From the NCBI GenBank assembly GCA_031257875.1, contig JAIRNV010000161.1:1-41472 (forward strand): 41,472 nt of DNA, written 5' to 3'. Shown piece by piece: positions 27,237 through 39,054 of this stretch (position 1 is the stretch's first letter; every line of letters begins with the position of its first letter). The notes beneath the pieces are model-generated. The model saw only the letters and a list, made by a program, of their open reading frames with translations. It did no database searches and was not told where the DNA came from. The stretch is from Dysgonamonadaceae bacterium. Its GTDB lineage: Bacteria; Bacteroidota; Bacteroidia; Bacteroidales; Azobacteroidaceae. The translations under genes and the position numbers were made by a program.

Positions 27237-28343
27237 TTATTTATTGTTCACAAAAATAATACTATGCTCCTTTTTAGGGGCATTTGAAAATTTTTTATTA
27301 AAAGAACGGGTTATATCAGACAGATTAACACTCTCAATGCTTTGAATTTTATAATTTGAATTTTGACACATTTCAGCGATAACTTGACTCATATCAATTG
27401 TAATTCCGTCTACAATTCCATCGCCAATTATCATAACAAATATCGAATTTGGTTTAGACACTCTTGATAATTCATTCATAATCTTTGCCATAGAATCAAC
27501 ATATTCGTCCTTTGCCGCCGTAAAATCTTTAGTGTCAATGCGGTGGTGATTCCCGATTTCTTTTTGGCGAACAGGCTTGTGGTTGTAATCCATCCAAAAC
27601 ATTCTCAATTTATGGTATAAATAATAATCAAAAGTGTTGATGTATGGCGGCGAAGTCATTATGAAATCAAAATAATTATCAGCAAATTGTTTCAATTCTA
27701 TCAATGTATCTCCATTAAAAATTTTTGCTTTTGCTAAAATAGAATACTCATTCGATTTTAAGATTTCAACATAATTTAAAAGCGTTTCTATGAATAAGTT
27801 GTAAACTGTTCCATTCGGATGGTTTTTATTCTTTGCCGTATACCTGACTTCACTGTCTTGATTGGAAACTTTTACAATAATTTTTGAAAAAGCGCATAAG
27901 AGCAAATCTTTTACATTACTGTTTTCTACTAAATTAATTTTTGTTTTTAAATTTGCTAATTCTATGCAAACATTATCTTGAAACCAATGACTTCTATTTG
28001 GGAAATCGGGAATTGAAACATTCAAGGAGGCATTAGCGTTTAGCGTTCGTATTTGTTTGATTATTTTATCAACAAGTTGAATATCAGTTTCTTTGTAGTC
28101 ATTCGACTTCGCTTTTGAAATAATATAAGCGATAGGGTTCAAGTCTATTCCTACCGAATTTATCCCGTTGATAACGCTTTCCACAACAGTAGTTCCGCTT
28201 CCACAGAAAGGATCAAGAATTTCATATCCTTCCCTGCAAAACAGATTTAGATATTTGTTTACAAGCTGTGGCGTATATTTTGCAGGATAAGGATGAAATC
28301 CATGTGTAAAATAAGTTGTACTTTTTTGTTGATTATTTGTCAT
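27237..28343 (-). CDS. DNA methyltransferase
   Basis: THGFHPYPAKYTPQLVNKYL, YEILDPFCGSGTTVVESVI, FIMTSPPYINTFDYYLYHKLRMFW. Confidence 0.92.
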   Translation of the reverse strand: MTNNQQKSTTYFTHGFHPYPAKYTPQLVNKYLNLFCREGYEILDPFCGSGTTVVESVINGINSVGIDLNPIAYIISKAKSNDYKETDIQLVDKIIKQIRTLNANASLNVSIPDFPNRSHWFQDNVCIELANLKTKINLVENSNVKDLLLCAFSKIIVKVSNQDSEVRYTAKNKNHPNGTVYNLFIETLLNYVEILKSNEYSILAKAKIFNGDTLIELKQFADNYFDFIMTSPPYINTFDYYLYHKLRMFWMDYNHKPVRQKEIGNHHRIDTKDFTAAKDEYVDSMAKIMNELSRVSKPNSIFVMIIGDGIVDGITIDMSQVIAEMCQNSNYKIQSIESVNLSDITRSFNKKFSNAPKKEHSIIFVNNK

Positions 28344-29302
28344 TTGAATTTCTCTCCACTCATATTTTTTCTAAAAACTACAATAAATGAATGCCCTATA
28401 TTGAAATAATATCTTCTTGATTTATTTCCCCCTAACCGTACTAATTTTCTTTGATTTGATTGATCCCATATAATTAAATCCCACAATATCCATCCGGATT
28501 CTGTTGCAACTTTGGTCAAATCTCCATGTAAATTAATATACGGCAAACTGTTATCCAAATCACGATAATCCCTCACTACCCAAACGTTATATGCTCCCTG
28601 TTTTGCAATTCTATGTAAAGAATCAAATAGTTTTTTCATTTCCGACAAATAATCTTCATAAGATAAATTTCCCATATCTTCTTCCGAAACCGAATATGGT
28701 TTTGCCAATTTTCTACTTTGATTTTTGTATGGATTATTTTTATAATCTTTGTCGGCAAAATTATCTCTAATTTTGTTCAGCAAATTTGCGTAAGGAGGCG
28801 AAGTTAATATGAAATCAACAGAATTTCCCGACAGCAACCGTTCAATTTCTAAGGCCGAACATTGAAATATATTTCTTTGGTAATCAAAATTTTGAATCCC
28901 ATCTTTCACGTCAATCCCTTTGTTGAACAGGTTAATAAAATCCGGATTTAATTCAATGCCCAAAGAATGCCGTTTTAAGATATTTGCAGCATCCAGGGTT
29001 GTCCCGACCCCTGCGAACGGGTCTAAAACCGTGTCACCTTCTTTTGAATAAATTTCTATAAAATGTTTTGCCAAAGATAACGGAAATGCCGCCCCATGTT
29101 TTTTCCGTTTTTCTGTAATGCCGCCATTAAAAATTTGAACGCTTTTACCGTGCAGGGTCCACTCGCTACCCGTTAAGTTATTGAGGTCGTGAATACCTGC
29201 TTTTGCTGCCTTTTTCTCAACTGTTTCTTCGTTAAAAAGACGGAGCTGTTCATAGTCAGACAACAAAAGTACCTGTAACTCTTCCGGTTTGTATTGGGCC
29301 AT
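28340..29302 (-). CDS. DNA methyltransferase
   Basis: DTVLDPFAGVGTTLDAANILKRHSLGIELN, VDFILTSPPYANLLNKI; overlaps the next gene by 4 bp. Confidence 0.92.
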   Translation of the reverse strand: MAQYKPEELQVLLLSDYEQLRLFNEETVEKKAAKAGIHDLNNLTGSEWTLHGKSVQIFNGGITEKRKKHGAAFPLSLAKHFIEIYSKEGDTVLDPFAGVGTTLDAANILKRHSLGIELNPDFINLFNKGIDVKDGIQNFDYQRNIFQCSALEIERLLSGNSVDFILTSPPYANLLNKIRDNFADKDYKNNPYKNQSRKLAKPYSVSEEDMGNLSYEDYLSEMKKLFDSLHRIAKQGAYNVWVVRDYRDLDNSLPYINLHGDLTKVATESGWILWDLIIWDQSNQRKLVRLGGNKSRRYYFNIGHSFIVVFRKNMSGEKFK

Positions 29303-29323
29303 ATTGATGATTTATTAATCGCA

Positions 29324-29331
29324 CAAAGTTA
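29324..29331 (-). promoter_or_regulatory. -7 box (TAACTTTG) upstream of the second R-M cluster
   Basis: TAACTTTG on the minus strand, 22 bp upstream of the 29302 start. Confidence 0.4.
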
Positions 29332-29357
29332 CAAAAAAGTCACTGACAAACAAAAAA

Positions 29358-29388
29358 GAGATTGTCTCTTCAGACAATCTCTTTTTAT
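29358..29388 (-). terminator. groEL terminator hairpin
   Basis: AGAGATTGTCTCTTCAGACAATCTCTTTTT. Confidence 0.65.
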
Positions 29389-29417
29389 TCGCTAAAAAAT
29401 TATGAAGACGGGGTCAA

Positions 29418-31148
<1,731 letters not shown>

Positions 31149-31170
31149 TTATGGTGCACCCCTGCACCCG

Positions 31171-31440
31171 TTAAATGATTGCCAAAACGTCTGATTGACG
31201 CATAATTAAAAATTGTTCACCGTCCAGTTCGATTTCGGTTCCCGCGTATTTTCCGTAAAGAACCTTATCGCCTGCTTTAAGGACCATTTGTTCGTCCTTA
31301 GTTCCGTTGCCGACTGCAATTACTTCCCCCTTCAGAGGTTTTTCTTTTGCGGAATCGGGAATAATAATCCCGCCGACTGTTTTTTCTTCTGCCAGGGCCG
31401 GCTTTACCAGCACCCTGTCTGCTAATGGTTTAATACTCAT
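31171..31440 (-). CDS. groES: Co-chaperonin GroES
   Basis: [35 protein letters not shown]...; start chosen at 31440 rather than the ORF extension to 31542. Confidence 0.97.
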   Translation of the reverse strand: MSIKPLADRVLVKPALAEEKTVGGIIIPDSAKEKPLKGEVIAVGNGTKDEQMVLKAGDKVLYGKYAGTEIELDGEQFLIMRQSDVLAII

Positions 31441-31607
31441 AATTATTACGTTATTAATTGATAAATTATTAAATAAAATTTGTTTTTTGTTTTCAGTACT
31501 TACCAATTTTGTGCCAAACTCAAAAGTCTGACAAATTGGCAAGAAAATAAAAGTTGATGTGGTATTTTGGTGATATTTTTGACAGACAGGGAAAATGAGA
31601 AGCAGGA

Positions 31608-31847
31608 TTATGATTTGCTGTTTTGATCTTTTATTTCCTCAAAATCAACATATTCACCTTCATCATGGCTAATGATTTTTTTCGTTTGTTTAGATTTGGA
31701 TGAAGATTGATTTTTTTTCGATTTGTTTTGGGATTGCCGGTTTTGTCCCGGAGCGGTTCTCCCCCCGAAAAGGAAACGGAATACGGAGAATCCGAAAAAG
31801 GCGCCCATCAGGAAAAGAAACAAAATGATAAGTAAGATAAATTTCAT
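31608..31847 (-). CDS. Small membrane protein (DUF4834-like)
   Basis: One hydrophobic N-terminal helix, then a basic and an acidic tail. Confidence 0.55.
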   Translation of the reverse strand: MKFILLIILFLFLMGAFFGFSVFRFLFGGRTAPGQNRQSQNKSKKNQSSSKSKQTKKIISHDEGEYVDFEEIKDQNSKS

Positions 31848-31925
31848 TGAACGATCAATTTAATTGGATTCGGGTACAAAATTACATAAAATTTTGAATA
31901 GTCCATAATTTTCATTTTAACTCGG

Positions 31926-32008
31926 ATGAATTTCAAATTGTCGCAGTGCTGTTGCAAGTCCTGTCATTCCCGTGAAAGCGGGAATGACAGGGCGCGACAA
32001 TTTGAAAT
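31926..32008. repeat. Nested palindromic element (GAATTTCAAATTGTCGC... TGTCATTCCCGTGAAAGCGGGAATGACA ...GCGACAATTTGAAATTC)
   Basis: Outer and inner inverted repeats are both visible. Related cores at 33630-33660 and 38753-38775. Confidence 0.75.
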
Positions 32009-32369
32009 TCTCCGTATGCCTGCTTTGTTACGCCAAACAGTCTGCAAAGAACATTTACAGGATACCTCCCGACATCTTTCGCATGCAGGTTTTCTACCGT
32101 TTGGCGCCAACTTTTTTTCTTATTGGTATGTTAAATTTTGCCTCTGCTACATTTATCATCTCATTATATGCATCGGCGCGTAATTGCGCATGCTTAACCT
32201 CTGCCTGCAAGCGGGCTGTTTCCGACTCAGGGTCTTTGACGTCCTTTGCTTGCGGGGCGGCTGGCGCAGACCGGAGTTGTTGCCTGGATTTGCCCATCGA
32301 ATTGATTTGTTTTTCGTTTTCCGACGCAAAGGTACGAAGCCATTTTTGTTTCTTTGTCTTTAATTGCAT
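32009..32369 (-). mobile_element. IS3-family transposase remnant (orfA 3' part plus start of orfB)
   Basis: orfA-like ...AEVKHAQLRADAYNEMINVAEAKFNIPIRKKVGAKR* (32094-32369), then another frame VENLHAKDVGRYPVNVLCRLFGVTKQAYG, typical of orfB, ending at the palindrome border. Confidence 0.65.
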
Positions 32370-32564
32370 GTTTATCTCTTTTGTGAGTCAACTTTTTTTA
32401 GGGAAAGACAGGTCTATAACAAAGGGTTGGAGTACAGGAACGTGAAGGAGGATAAGACGCGGAAGCGGCAGAAAAGCGGCAAGTCCGATTTAAACGCAAA
32501 TTACGCGAACGGCACAAATTAATTTTGCACCATTCGCGTAATTCGCATTCTCTCGCCTTTGAAT

Positions 32565-33578
<1,014 letters not shown>

Positions 33579-33611
33579 TTATTAATTAAAAAAATTAAAT
33601 TATACCGGGGA

Positions 33612-33668
33612 ATTCAAATTGCAAGACCTGTCATTCCCGCCTGCACGGGAATGACAGGTCTTGCAAGA
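33612..33668. repeat. Palindromic element (TTGCAAGACCTGTCATTCCCG CCTGCA CGGGAATGACAGGTCTTGCAA)
   Basis: About 21-bp perfect arms around a 6-nt loop. Confidence 0.85.
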
Positions 33669-33723
33669 GCATTGTGATTTGAAATCCCCCATTATATCTT
33701 CTTTCATTTATCTTTTTGCGCTG

Positions 33724-33731
33724 CAAAGGTA
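33724..33731 (-). promoter_or_regulatory. -7 box (TACCTTTG) of gap
   Basis: caaaggta on the plus strand. Confidence 0.45.
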
Positions 33732-33811
33732 CAAATTTTAACTGTTTATCCAAAAAAAACAGCAAATTTTTTTTTGAATCTGCGTAATTTGTATTTTTTC
33801 AAAAAACAGTT

Positions 33812-33819
33812 TACTTTTG
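33812..33819 (+). promoter_or_regulatory. -7 box (TACTTTTG) of the susC operon, TTTG at 33788-33791
   Basis: Spacing of about 20 bp, upstream of 33919. Confidence 0.45.
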
Positions 33820-33918
33820 CAGGATAAATTGCATTGTTAATGATAAAAATGATGCAAATTTGTTTCTGTTGAAACAAAATGAAAGAAATTATGTTGTTTT
33901 AATTTAATGTAAAAATTT

Positions 33919-36900
33919 ATGAAAAGATTCTCTTTTTGGCTAACATGCTTATTCGTAAGCATTTGCTTAGCGGGGGGGGGCAATTCAGTAGTTGCACAAA
34001 CCCGTTCCGTGTCGGGCGTTGTGCTGGATGAAGCCGGCGACCCCGTTATTGGAGCTACTGTAGCAGTAACCGGTATTCCTTCCATCGGTATTGCAACTGA
34101 TCTAAAAGGAACATTTACACTCTCTGTTCCTGTCGACGCTAAAACACTTACTGTTTCTTATGTCGGTATGCATTCGCAGACCGTAACTGTTGCGCCAAGC
34201 GTGCATGTAATCCTGAAAACAGATGCACAGGTATTGGACGATGTGATTGTAGTAGCTTACGGAACGGCGCTGAAACGCAGCTATACCGGCTCGGCGCAGA
34301 CCGTTACGGCGAAACAGTTTGAAAAACGCCCGTTGATGAATATCACAAACGCCATCGAAGGGAATGTGCTGGGCGTTCAAACTACTTCTTCATTAGGACA
34401 ACCCGGCGAATCAGCCGCTTTACGTATTCGCGGCTTCGGGTCTGTCAACGCATCAAATGCCCCTTTAATTATTCTGGACGGAGCAATTTACAATGGAGCT
34501 TTGTCAAGCGTCAATATGTCGGATATCGAAAGTTATTCGATTTTGAAAGATGCAAACGCTACGGCTCTTTATGGCTCCAGTGCGGGAAACGGGGTATTGA
34601 TTCTTACCTCGAAAAAGGGGACAGGCGACGGGAAAGTCAACTTGACCGTTTCACAGGGATTTTCCGAACGCGCTTATGCCGATTACGCACGGGTGAATGC
34701 ATTTGATTATTTCCCGCTTCAATGGCAAATGCGGAAAAATGCTTATATCACAGCCGGAAACACACCTGAAGATGCAGCGGCAAAAGCATCGGCCGAAATA
34801 GTTTCTACCTTGAAATACAATCCTTTCTCAGGTATTGCCGACGGGGATGTCGTATTGTCGAACGGCTTGCTCAATCCCGATGCTACCCAATTGAAATGGG
34901 GCGACGACCTGGACTGGGAAGGCGCCGCTTACCGGAGAGGTTATCGCCGGCAGTATGACCTGAATTACAGTTCGGCTTCGGAAAAAAGCAATACCTATTC
35001 GTCTGTCGGTTACGTGAATGAAGAAGGTTACATGATTAAAACCGGCATGGAACGCTTCAGCGCTCGCCTGAATCATAATATTCATCCGGTGAAATGGTTT
35101 AAAAGCGGATTGAATGTATCGGCCAGCCGCAATATCTCCAATTATTCTACTGCCGAGTCGGGCAGTTCTTCTGCCTACAACAACCTGGCGCGCTATGTCC
35201 GTACCATAGCGCCCATTTATCCGGTTCACAAACATGACTTGCAAACAGGAGATTATCTGAATGCCGACGGAAATCCCACCACCGACCCGGCTCAATATGT
35301 TTACGACTACGAGGGCGCCCGCCTGTCCAGTAACGGACGGGACGCTGTTGCGGAAACGGAATTTAATCTGCGCCGTTATGCACGGACAATGACTACAGGC
35401 CGCACCTACATCACATTAATCCCGGTAAAAGGACTGGATATTACCGCTAATTACGGTATGGATAATGTGGATTACCGTATGAAACGCTACGAAAATCCCC
35501 TGGTGGGCGATGGTACGGCAGGCCCCGGACGGCTGAGTCAAAGCGCTACCCGTTCGCTGACGCAAACATTCAACCAGATTGCCAGATACGAATTTATTCC
35601 GGCCGTCAATCATGCCCTCAAAGTAATGCTCGGACACGAAAGTTACGATTATCAGTATGAATATATTTACGGTATGAAAACAGCCGAGACGGTACCGAAT
35701 GTATATGACTGGGAAAATTTTTCAAACACCAGTTCATTATCATCCTACACCGATACTTACCGGAAAGAAGGTTATCTGGCTCAACTGGATTATAATTTCC
35801 TTGAAAAATATTATTTGTCGGCTACTTACCGTCGGGATGGAAGTTCCCGTTTCAAACCGGAATACCGGTGGGGTGATTTCTATTCTGCGGGCGTGTCCTG
35901 GCGATTGAACGAGGAGGATTTTATCCGTCAATTCGCTTGGATTGATAATCTGAAACTGAGAGTTTCCTATGGCGAAACCGGTAACGACCAACTCCTCGAC
36001 AGCGACGGCTATGCTTTATATTATCCCTGGCAAACGCTTTATCGGTTAGGAAATGCCAACAGTTCCGAACTGGGCGCTTATTTTGAAAATATGGCGAATG
36101 CAAATTTGAAATGGGAAACACAAATCAGTTCGGATATCGCTCTTGAGTTTGGCATTTTCAACCGTTTGACCGGAACGCTGGAATTTTTTCAGAAAAAATC
36201 GAAAGACTTGCTGTTTGATGTATCCCAACCGACGTCAACAGGTATCGCTTCAATCAATAATAATATTGGCGACGTTGTTAATAAAGGCGTCGAACTGGGT
36301 TTGGATTTTACTTTCCTGAAAACGAAAGGCTGGACAGGTTCAATGGGAATAAATGCTACATGGCTGAAGAATGAAATTAAACACTTGCCCGACGAAATGC
36401 GTGAAAACGGGCATATCGACGGCAGTAAAAAATGGATGGAAGGCTACAGCCGTTACGAATTTTGGCTCAGGCAATGGTATGGCGTAGATCCGGCCAGCGG
36501 AAACGGTTTATATTATCTGGATACCGAAAAATATAATGAAAAAGACGCAACGTTGACCGACGCTATTAAAAACACCATTGTAGAACTTGATGGAAAAACA
36601 TTGACCAACAATTATTCGTATGCCGAATTTGATTATAGCGGGTCGTCTATTCCTAAATTATACGGAGGATTTAATTTCAATCTGGGATACAAAAACTTTT
36701 CTTTGCAGGCCGTTTTTTCATATTCTTTGGGTTCTAAAGTATTGGATACAAGTTATGCCGATTTAATGAGTACCGGCGAGTATGGTTATGCCATGCATAC
36801 GGATGTTAAAAACGCCTGGCAAAAGGAAGGGGATATTACTACCGTTCCCCGTTTGGATGTTACAGCCACTCATAACACCAATATCAATCAGTCTTATTCT

Positions 36901-37143
36901 ACCCGCTGGCTGGTCAGCGGCGATTACCTGAATTTCCGTTCGCTGAATTTATCCTGGTCTGTTCCGGCAAGTCTGGTTTCTGCCGCGCAAATCCGTTCAC
37001 TGAATGTCAGTATCGGCGCGGAAAACCTGTTTCTGCTCACAGCCCGTCAAGGCTTAAATCCGCAGGGGTATTATACCGGTCTGGTTTATAACGATTATAA
37101 ACCGGCGCGAATATTTACTTTTGGCGTAAATTTATCTTTTTAG
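33919..37143 (+). CDS. SusC/RagA-family TonB-linked outer membrane protein
   Basis: RSVSGVVLDEAGDPVIGATVAVTGIPSIGIATDLKGTFTLSV, VVVAYGTALKRSYTGSAQTV, ESYSILKDANATALYGSSAGNGVLILTSKKG. Confidence 0.97.
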   Translation: MKRFSFWLTCLFVSICLAGGGNSVVAQTRSVSGVVLDEAGDPVIGATVAVTGIPSIGIATDLKGTFTLSVPVDAKTLTVSYVGMHSQTVTVAPSVHVILKTDAQVLDDVIVVAYGTALKRSYTGSAQTVTAKQFEKRPLMNITNAIEGNVLGVQTTSSLGQPGESAALRIRGFGSVNASNAPLIILDGAIYNGALSSVNMSDIESYSILKDANATALYGSSAGNGVLILTSKKGTGDGKVNLTVSQGFSERAYADYARVNAFDYFPLQWQMRKNAYITAGNTPEDAAAKASAEIVSTLKYNPFSGIADGDVVLSNGLLNPDATQLKWGDDLDWEGAAYRRGYRRQYDLNYSSASEKSNTYSSVGYVNEEGYMIKTGMERFSARLNHNIHPVKWFKSGLNVSASRNISNYSTAESGSSSAYNNLARYVRTIAPIYPVHKHDLQTGDYLNADGNPTTDPAQYVYDYEGARLSSNGRDAVAETEFNLRRYARTMTTGRTYITLIPVKGLDITANYGMDNVDYRMKRYENPLVGDGTAGPGRLSQSATRSLTQTFNQIARYEFIPAVNHALKVMLGHESYDYQYEYIYGMKTAETVPNVYDWENFSNTSSLSSYTDTYRKEGYLAQLDYNFLEKYYLSATYRRDGSSRFKPEYRWGDFYSAGVSWRLNEEDFIRQFAWIDNLKLRVSYGETGNDQLLDSDGYALYYPWQTLYRLGNANSSELGAYFENMANANLKWETQISSDIALEFGIFNRLTGTLEFFQKKSKDLLFDVSQPTSTGIASINNNIGDVVNKGVELGLDFTFLKTKGWTGSMGINATWLKNEIKHLPDEMRENGHIDGSKKWMEGYSRYEFWLRQWYGVDPASGNGLYYLDTEKYNEKDATLTDAIKNTIVELDGKTLTNNYSYAEFDYSGSSIPKLYGGFNFNLGYKNFSLQAVFSYSLGSKVLDTSYADLMSTGEYGYAMHTDVKNAWQKEGDITTVPRLDVTATHNTNINQSYSTRWLVSGDYLNFRSLNLSWSVPASLVSAAQIRSLNVSIGAENLFLLTARQGLNPQGYYTGLVYNDYKPARIFTFGVNLSF
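33972..33980 (+). repeat. G9 homopolymer within the susC signal-peptide codons
   Basis: ctt agc GGGGGGGGG caattc, encoding LAGGGN. Confidence 0.9.
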
Positions 37144-37235
37144 TTAACGGGTAAACAAGTTAACGAGTTAATAAATGTATCGTCAACCTGTTTACTTGTC
37201 AACTAATTCAAACAAACATAAACTATCTTACAAAT

Positions 37236-38732
37236 ATGAAACAGTTTAAATATATTCTATTAGGCATGGCAATTGTCGGAACATTCAGTCTGACAGGTTG
37301 CTCGGAAGATTTTTTGGATACGGTTCCGACCGAATCGGTTTCGGCGGGAACCGTTTCGGAAACTTTAGACGGTTTGTATAACGCCCTGAACGGGATTCAC
37401 CGCAATATGGTTTCCCAGTTTTTGGGTAATCAGGGAATGGGAGGCGAACCGGGATTTATGATTTGCCGTGAAGCGGAAGGCGATGATTTTATCTGGGATA
37501 CGCAAGCATGGCATCAAACCTATTTGCAATGGGCGCCCAATAAAAGTGAAACTTCGGCTTACAATGCCGGCTTTTGGCGAACCTATTACCAGTTTATCCT
37601 GAATGCCAACCTGATTTTGGAAGGACTGGAAAAGAATTTTGCCGGTTCGTCCGAACCGATGGCAAAATATATTAAAGGGGAAGCCCTCTGTATCCGTGCA
37701 TGGGCGCATTTCAATCTGGTACAGCTCTATGCCAAACGCTACGGGGCTTCCGCCGATAATTCGCATGACGGCGTTCCCTATCGGGAATCGTCGGAAACCG
37801 TACCCATGTCCCGTCATTCGGTATCCGATGTGTACCGGAAAATAAATGCGGATTTGGATAATGCGGTTACTTTATTAGACGGATACGAGCCGTATGATGT
37901 AACCCATTATTCCCGGGCGGCGGCTTATGGCTTAAAAGCCCGCGTTACACTTGCACAGCAGGACTATGCCGCAGCAGCCGGGGCTGCCGTTGCCGCTATC
38001 GATGCGGCTGAAGCGTCCGGGGCCAGGTTGATGACAAAAGACCAGTTGATGCACGGCTTCGCAGATATTACTTCGAAAACCGGCGAAGCCATGTATGCCG
38101 CAAAAACTTTGAATGACCAGACGGTATATTTCTACTCGTTTTATGCTTACATGGGATGGAATTTCAATTCTGCCTCCAACCGTACAGGTATCAAATGTAT
38201 CAGTTCCACGACCTACGATTTGATGTCGGCTACCGATTTGCGCCGGCAGTGGTGGGACCCTGCCGGCACAGCCGCAGTTCCCGCTTCCAGCTATAATAAA
38301 CGGCCCTATCAACACCGTAAATTTACGGCACGTTCTACGGCCGATCCTGTGGGCGATGTAGCTTTTATGCGCCTTTCGGAAATGTACCTCACGGCGGCGG
38401 AAGCATACGCCCGGTCGGGCAACGACGCTTTGGCCAGACAATACCTGAACAGGTTTGTAGCGGAACGCGACCCGGAATATACCGGTTCGGGCAATACCGG
38501 CGCGGCACTGGCCGAAGAAGTGATGAATCATCGCCGTATCGAACTTTGGGGCGAAGGTTTCCGCTGGTTCGACCTGAAGCGCCTGCATCTGGATGTACAC
38601 CGTACGGGAACAAACTACAATGTCATCTTTGCCGGCTTCCTTGATAAGGATAAAGACGCTCAGGAATGGGTTTATGAAATCCCGAAGGCGGAGACCGATT
38701 ATAATCCTTTATGTACTAAGAATTATAAATAA
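37236..38732 (+). CDS. SusD/RagB-family nutrient-binding outer membrane lipoprotein
   Basis: GTFSLTGCSEDFLDTVPTESV, AEALCIRAWAHFNLVQLYAKRYG, EVMNHRRIELWGEGFRWFDLKRLHL. Confidence 0.96.
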   Translation: MKQFKYILLGMAIVGTFSLTGCSEDFLDTVPTESVSAGTVSETLDGLYNALNGIHRNMVSQFLGNQGMGGEPGFMICREAEGDDFIWDTQAWHQTYLQWAPNKSETSAYNAGFWRTYYQFILNANLILEGLEKNFAGSSEPMAKYIKGEALCIRAWAHFNLVQLYAKRYGASADNSHDGVPYRESSETVPMSRHSVSDVYRKINADLDNAVTLLDGYEPYDVTHYSRAAAYGLKARVTLAQQDYAAAAGAAVAAIDAAEASGARLMTKDQLMHGFADITSKTGEAMYAAKTLNDQTVYFYSFYAYMGWNFNSASNRTGIKCISSTTYDLMSATDLRRQWWDPAGTAAVPASSYNKRPYQHRKFTARSTADPVGDVAFMRLSEMYLTAAEAYARSGNDALARQYLNRFVAERDPEYTGSGNTGAALAEEVMNHRRIELWGEGFRWFDLKRLHLDVHRTGTNYNVIFAGFLDKDKDAQEWVYEIPKAETDYNPLCTKNYK

Positions 38733-38923
38733 AACAGTCGGCTGTTGCATCCTGTCATTCCCGCGAAAGCGGGAATCCCATGCAAAAGTGTATGAATTGT
38801 TATGGGATTTCTGTCTGTGCGGGAATGATAGTGAAAAAGCAGGGCAAACTTACGAATTACCATGGGCGAACACCTCTGAACAAATTGCATCAAAATCCAA
38901 CCATGGGTAATAATTTGGGCAAT

Positions 38924-38986
38924 AATAACCGGAAAATTAAAAGTAGTTACCGGAAATTTTAAAGTAATAGCGGGAAGATTGGTTTC
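38924..38986. repeat. 21-bp-period tandem repeat (3 units), related to 4483-4545
   Basis: aataaccggaaaattaaaagt / agttaccggaaattttaaagt / aatagcgggaagattggtttc. Confidence 0.7.
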
Positions 38987-39054
38987 AATTGCGCTTGCGC
39001 TTGGTAATCCCACGATTTTCATGTAATTTTGCAGCGAATTTTTATAAAAAAATA

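Noticed and set aside
31441-31542. N-terminal extension of GroES
   Set aside because: The canonical start [14 protein letters not shown] is at 31440; the extension [14 protein letters not shown]... is not GroES-like.
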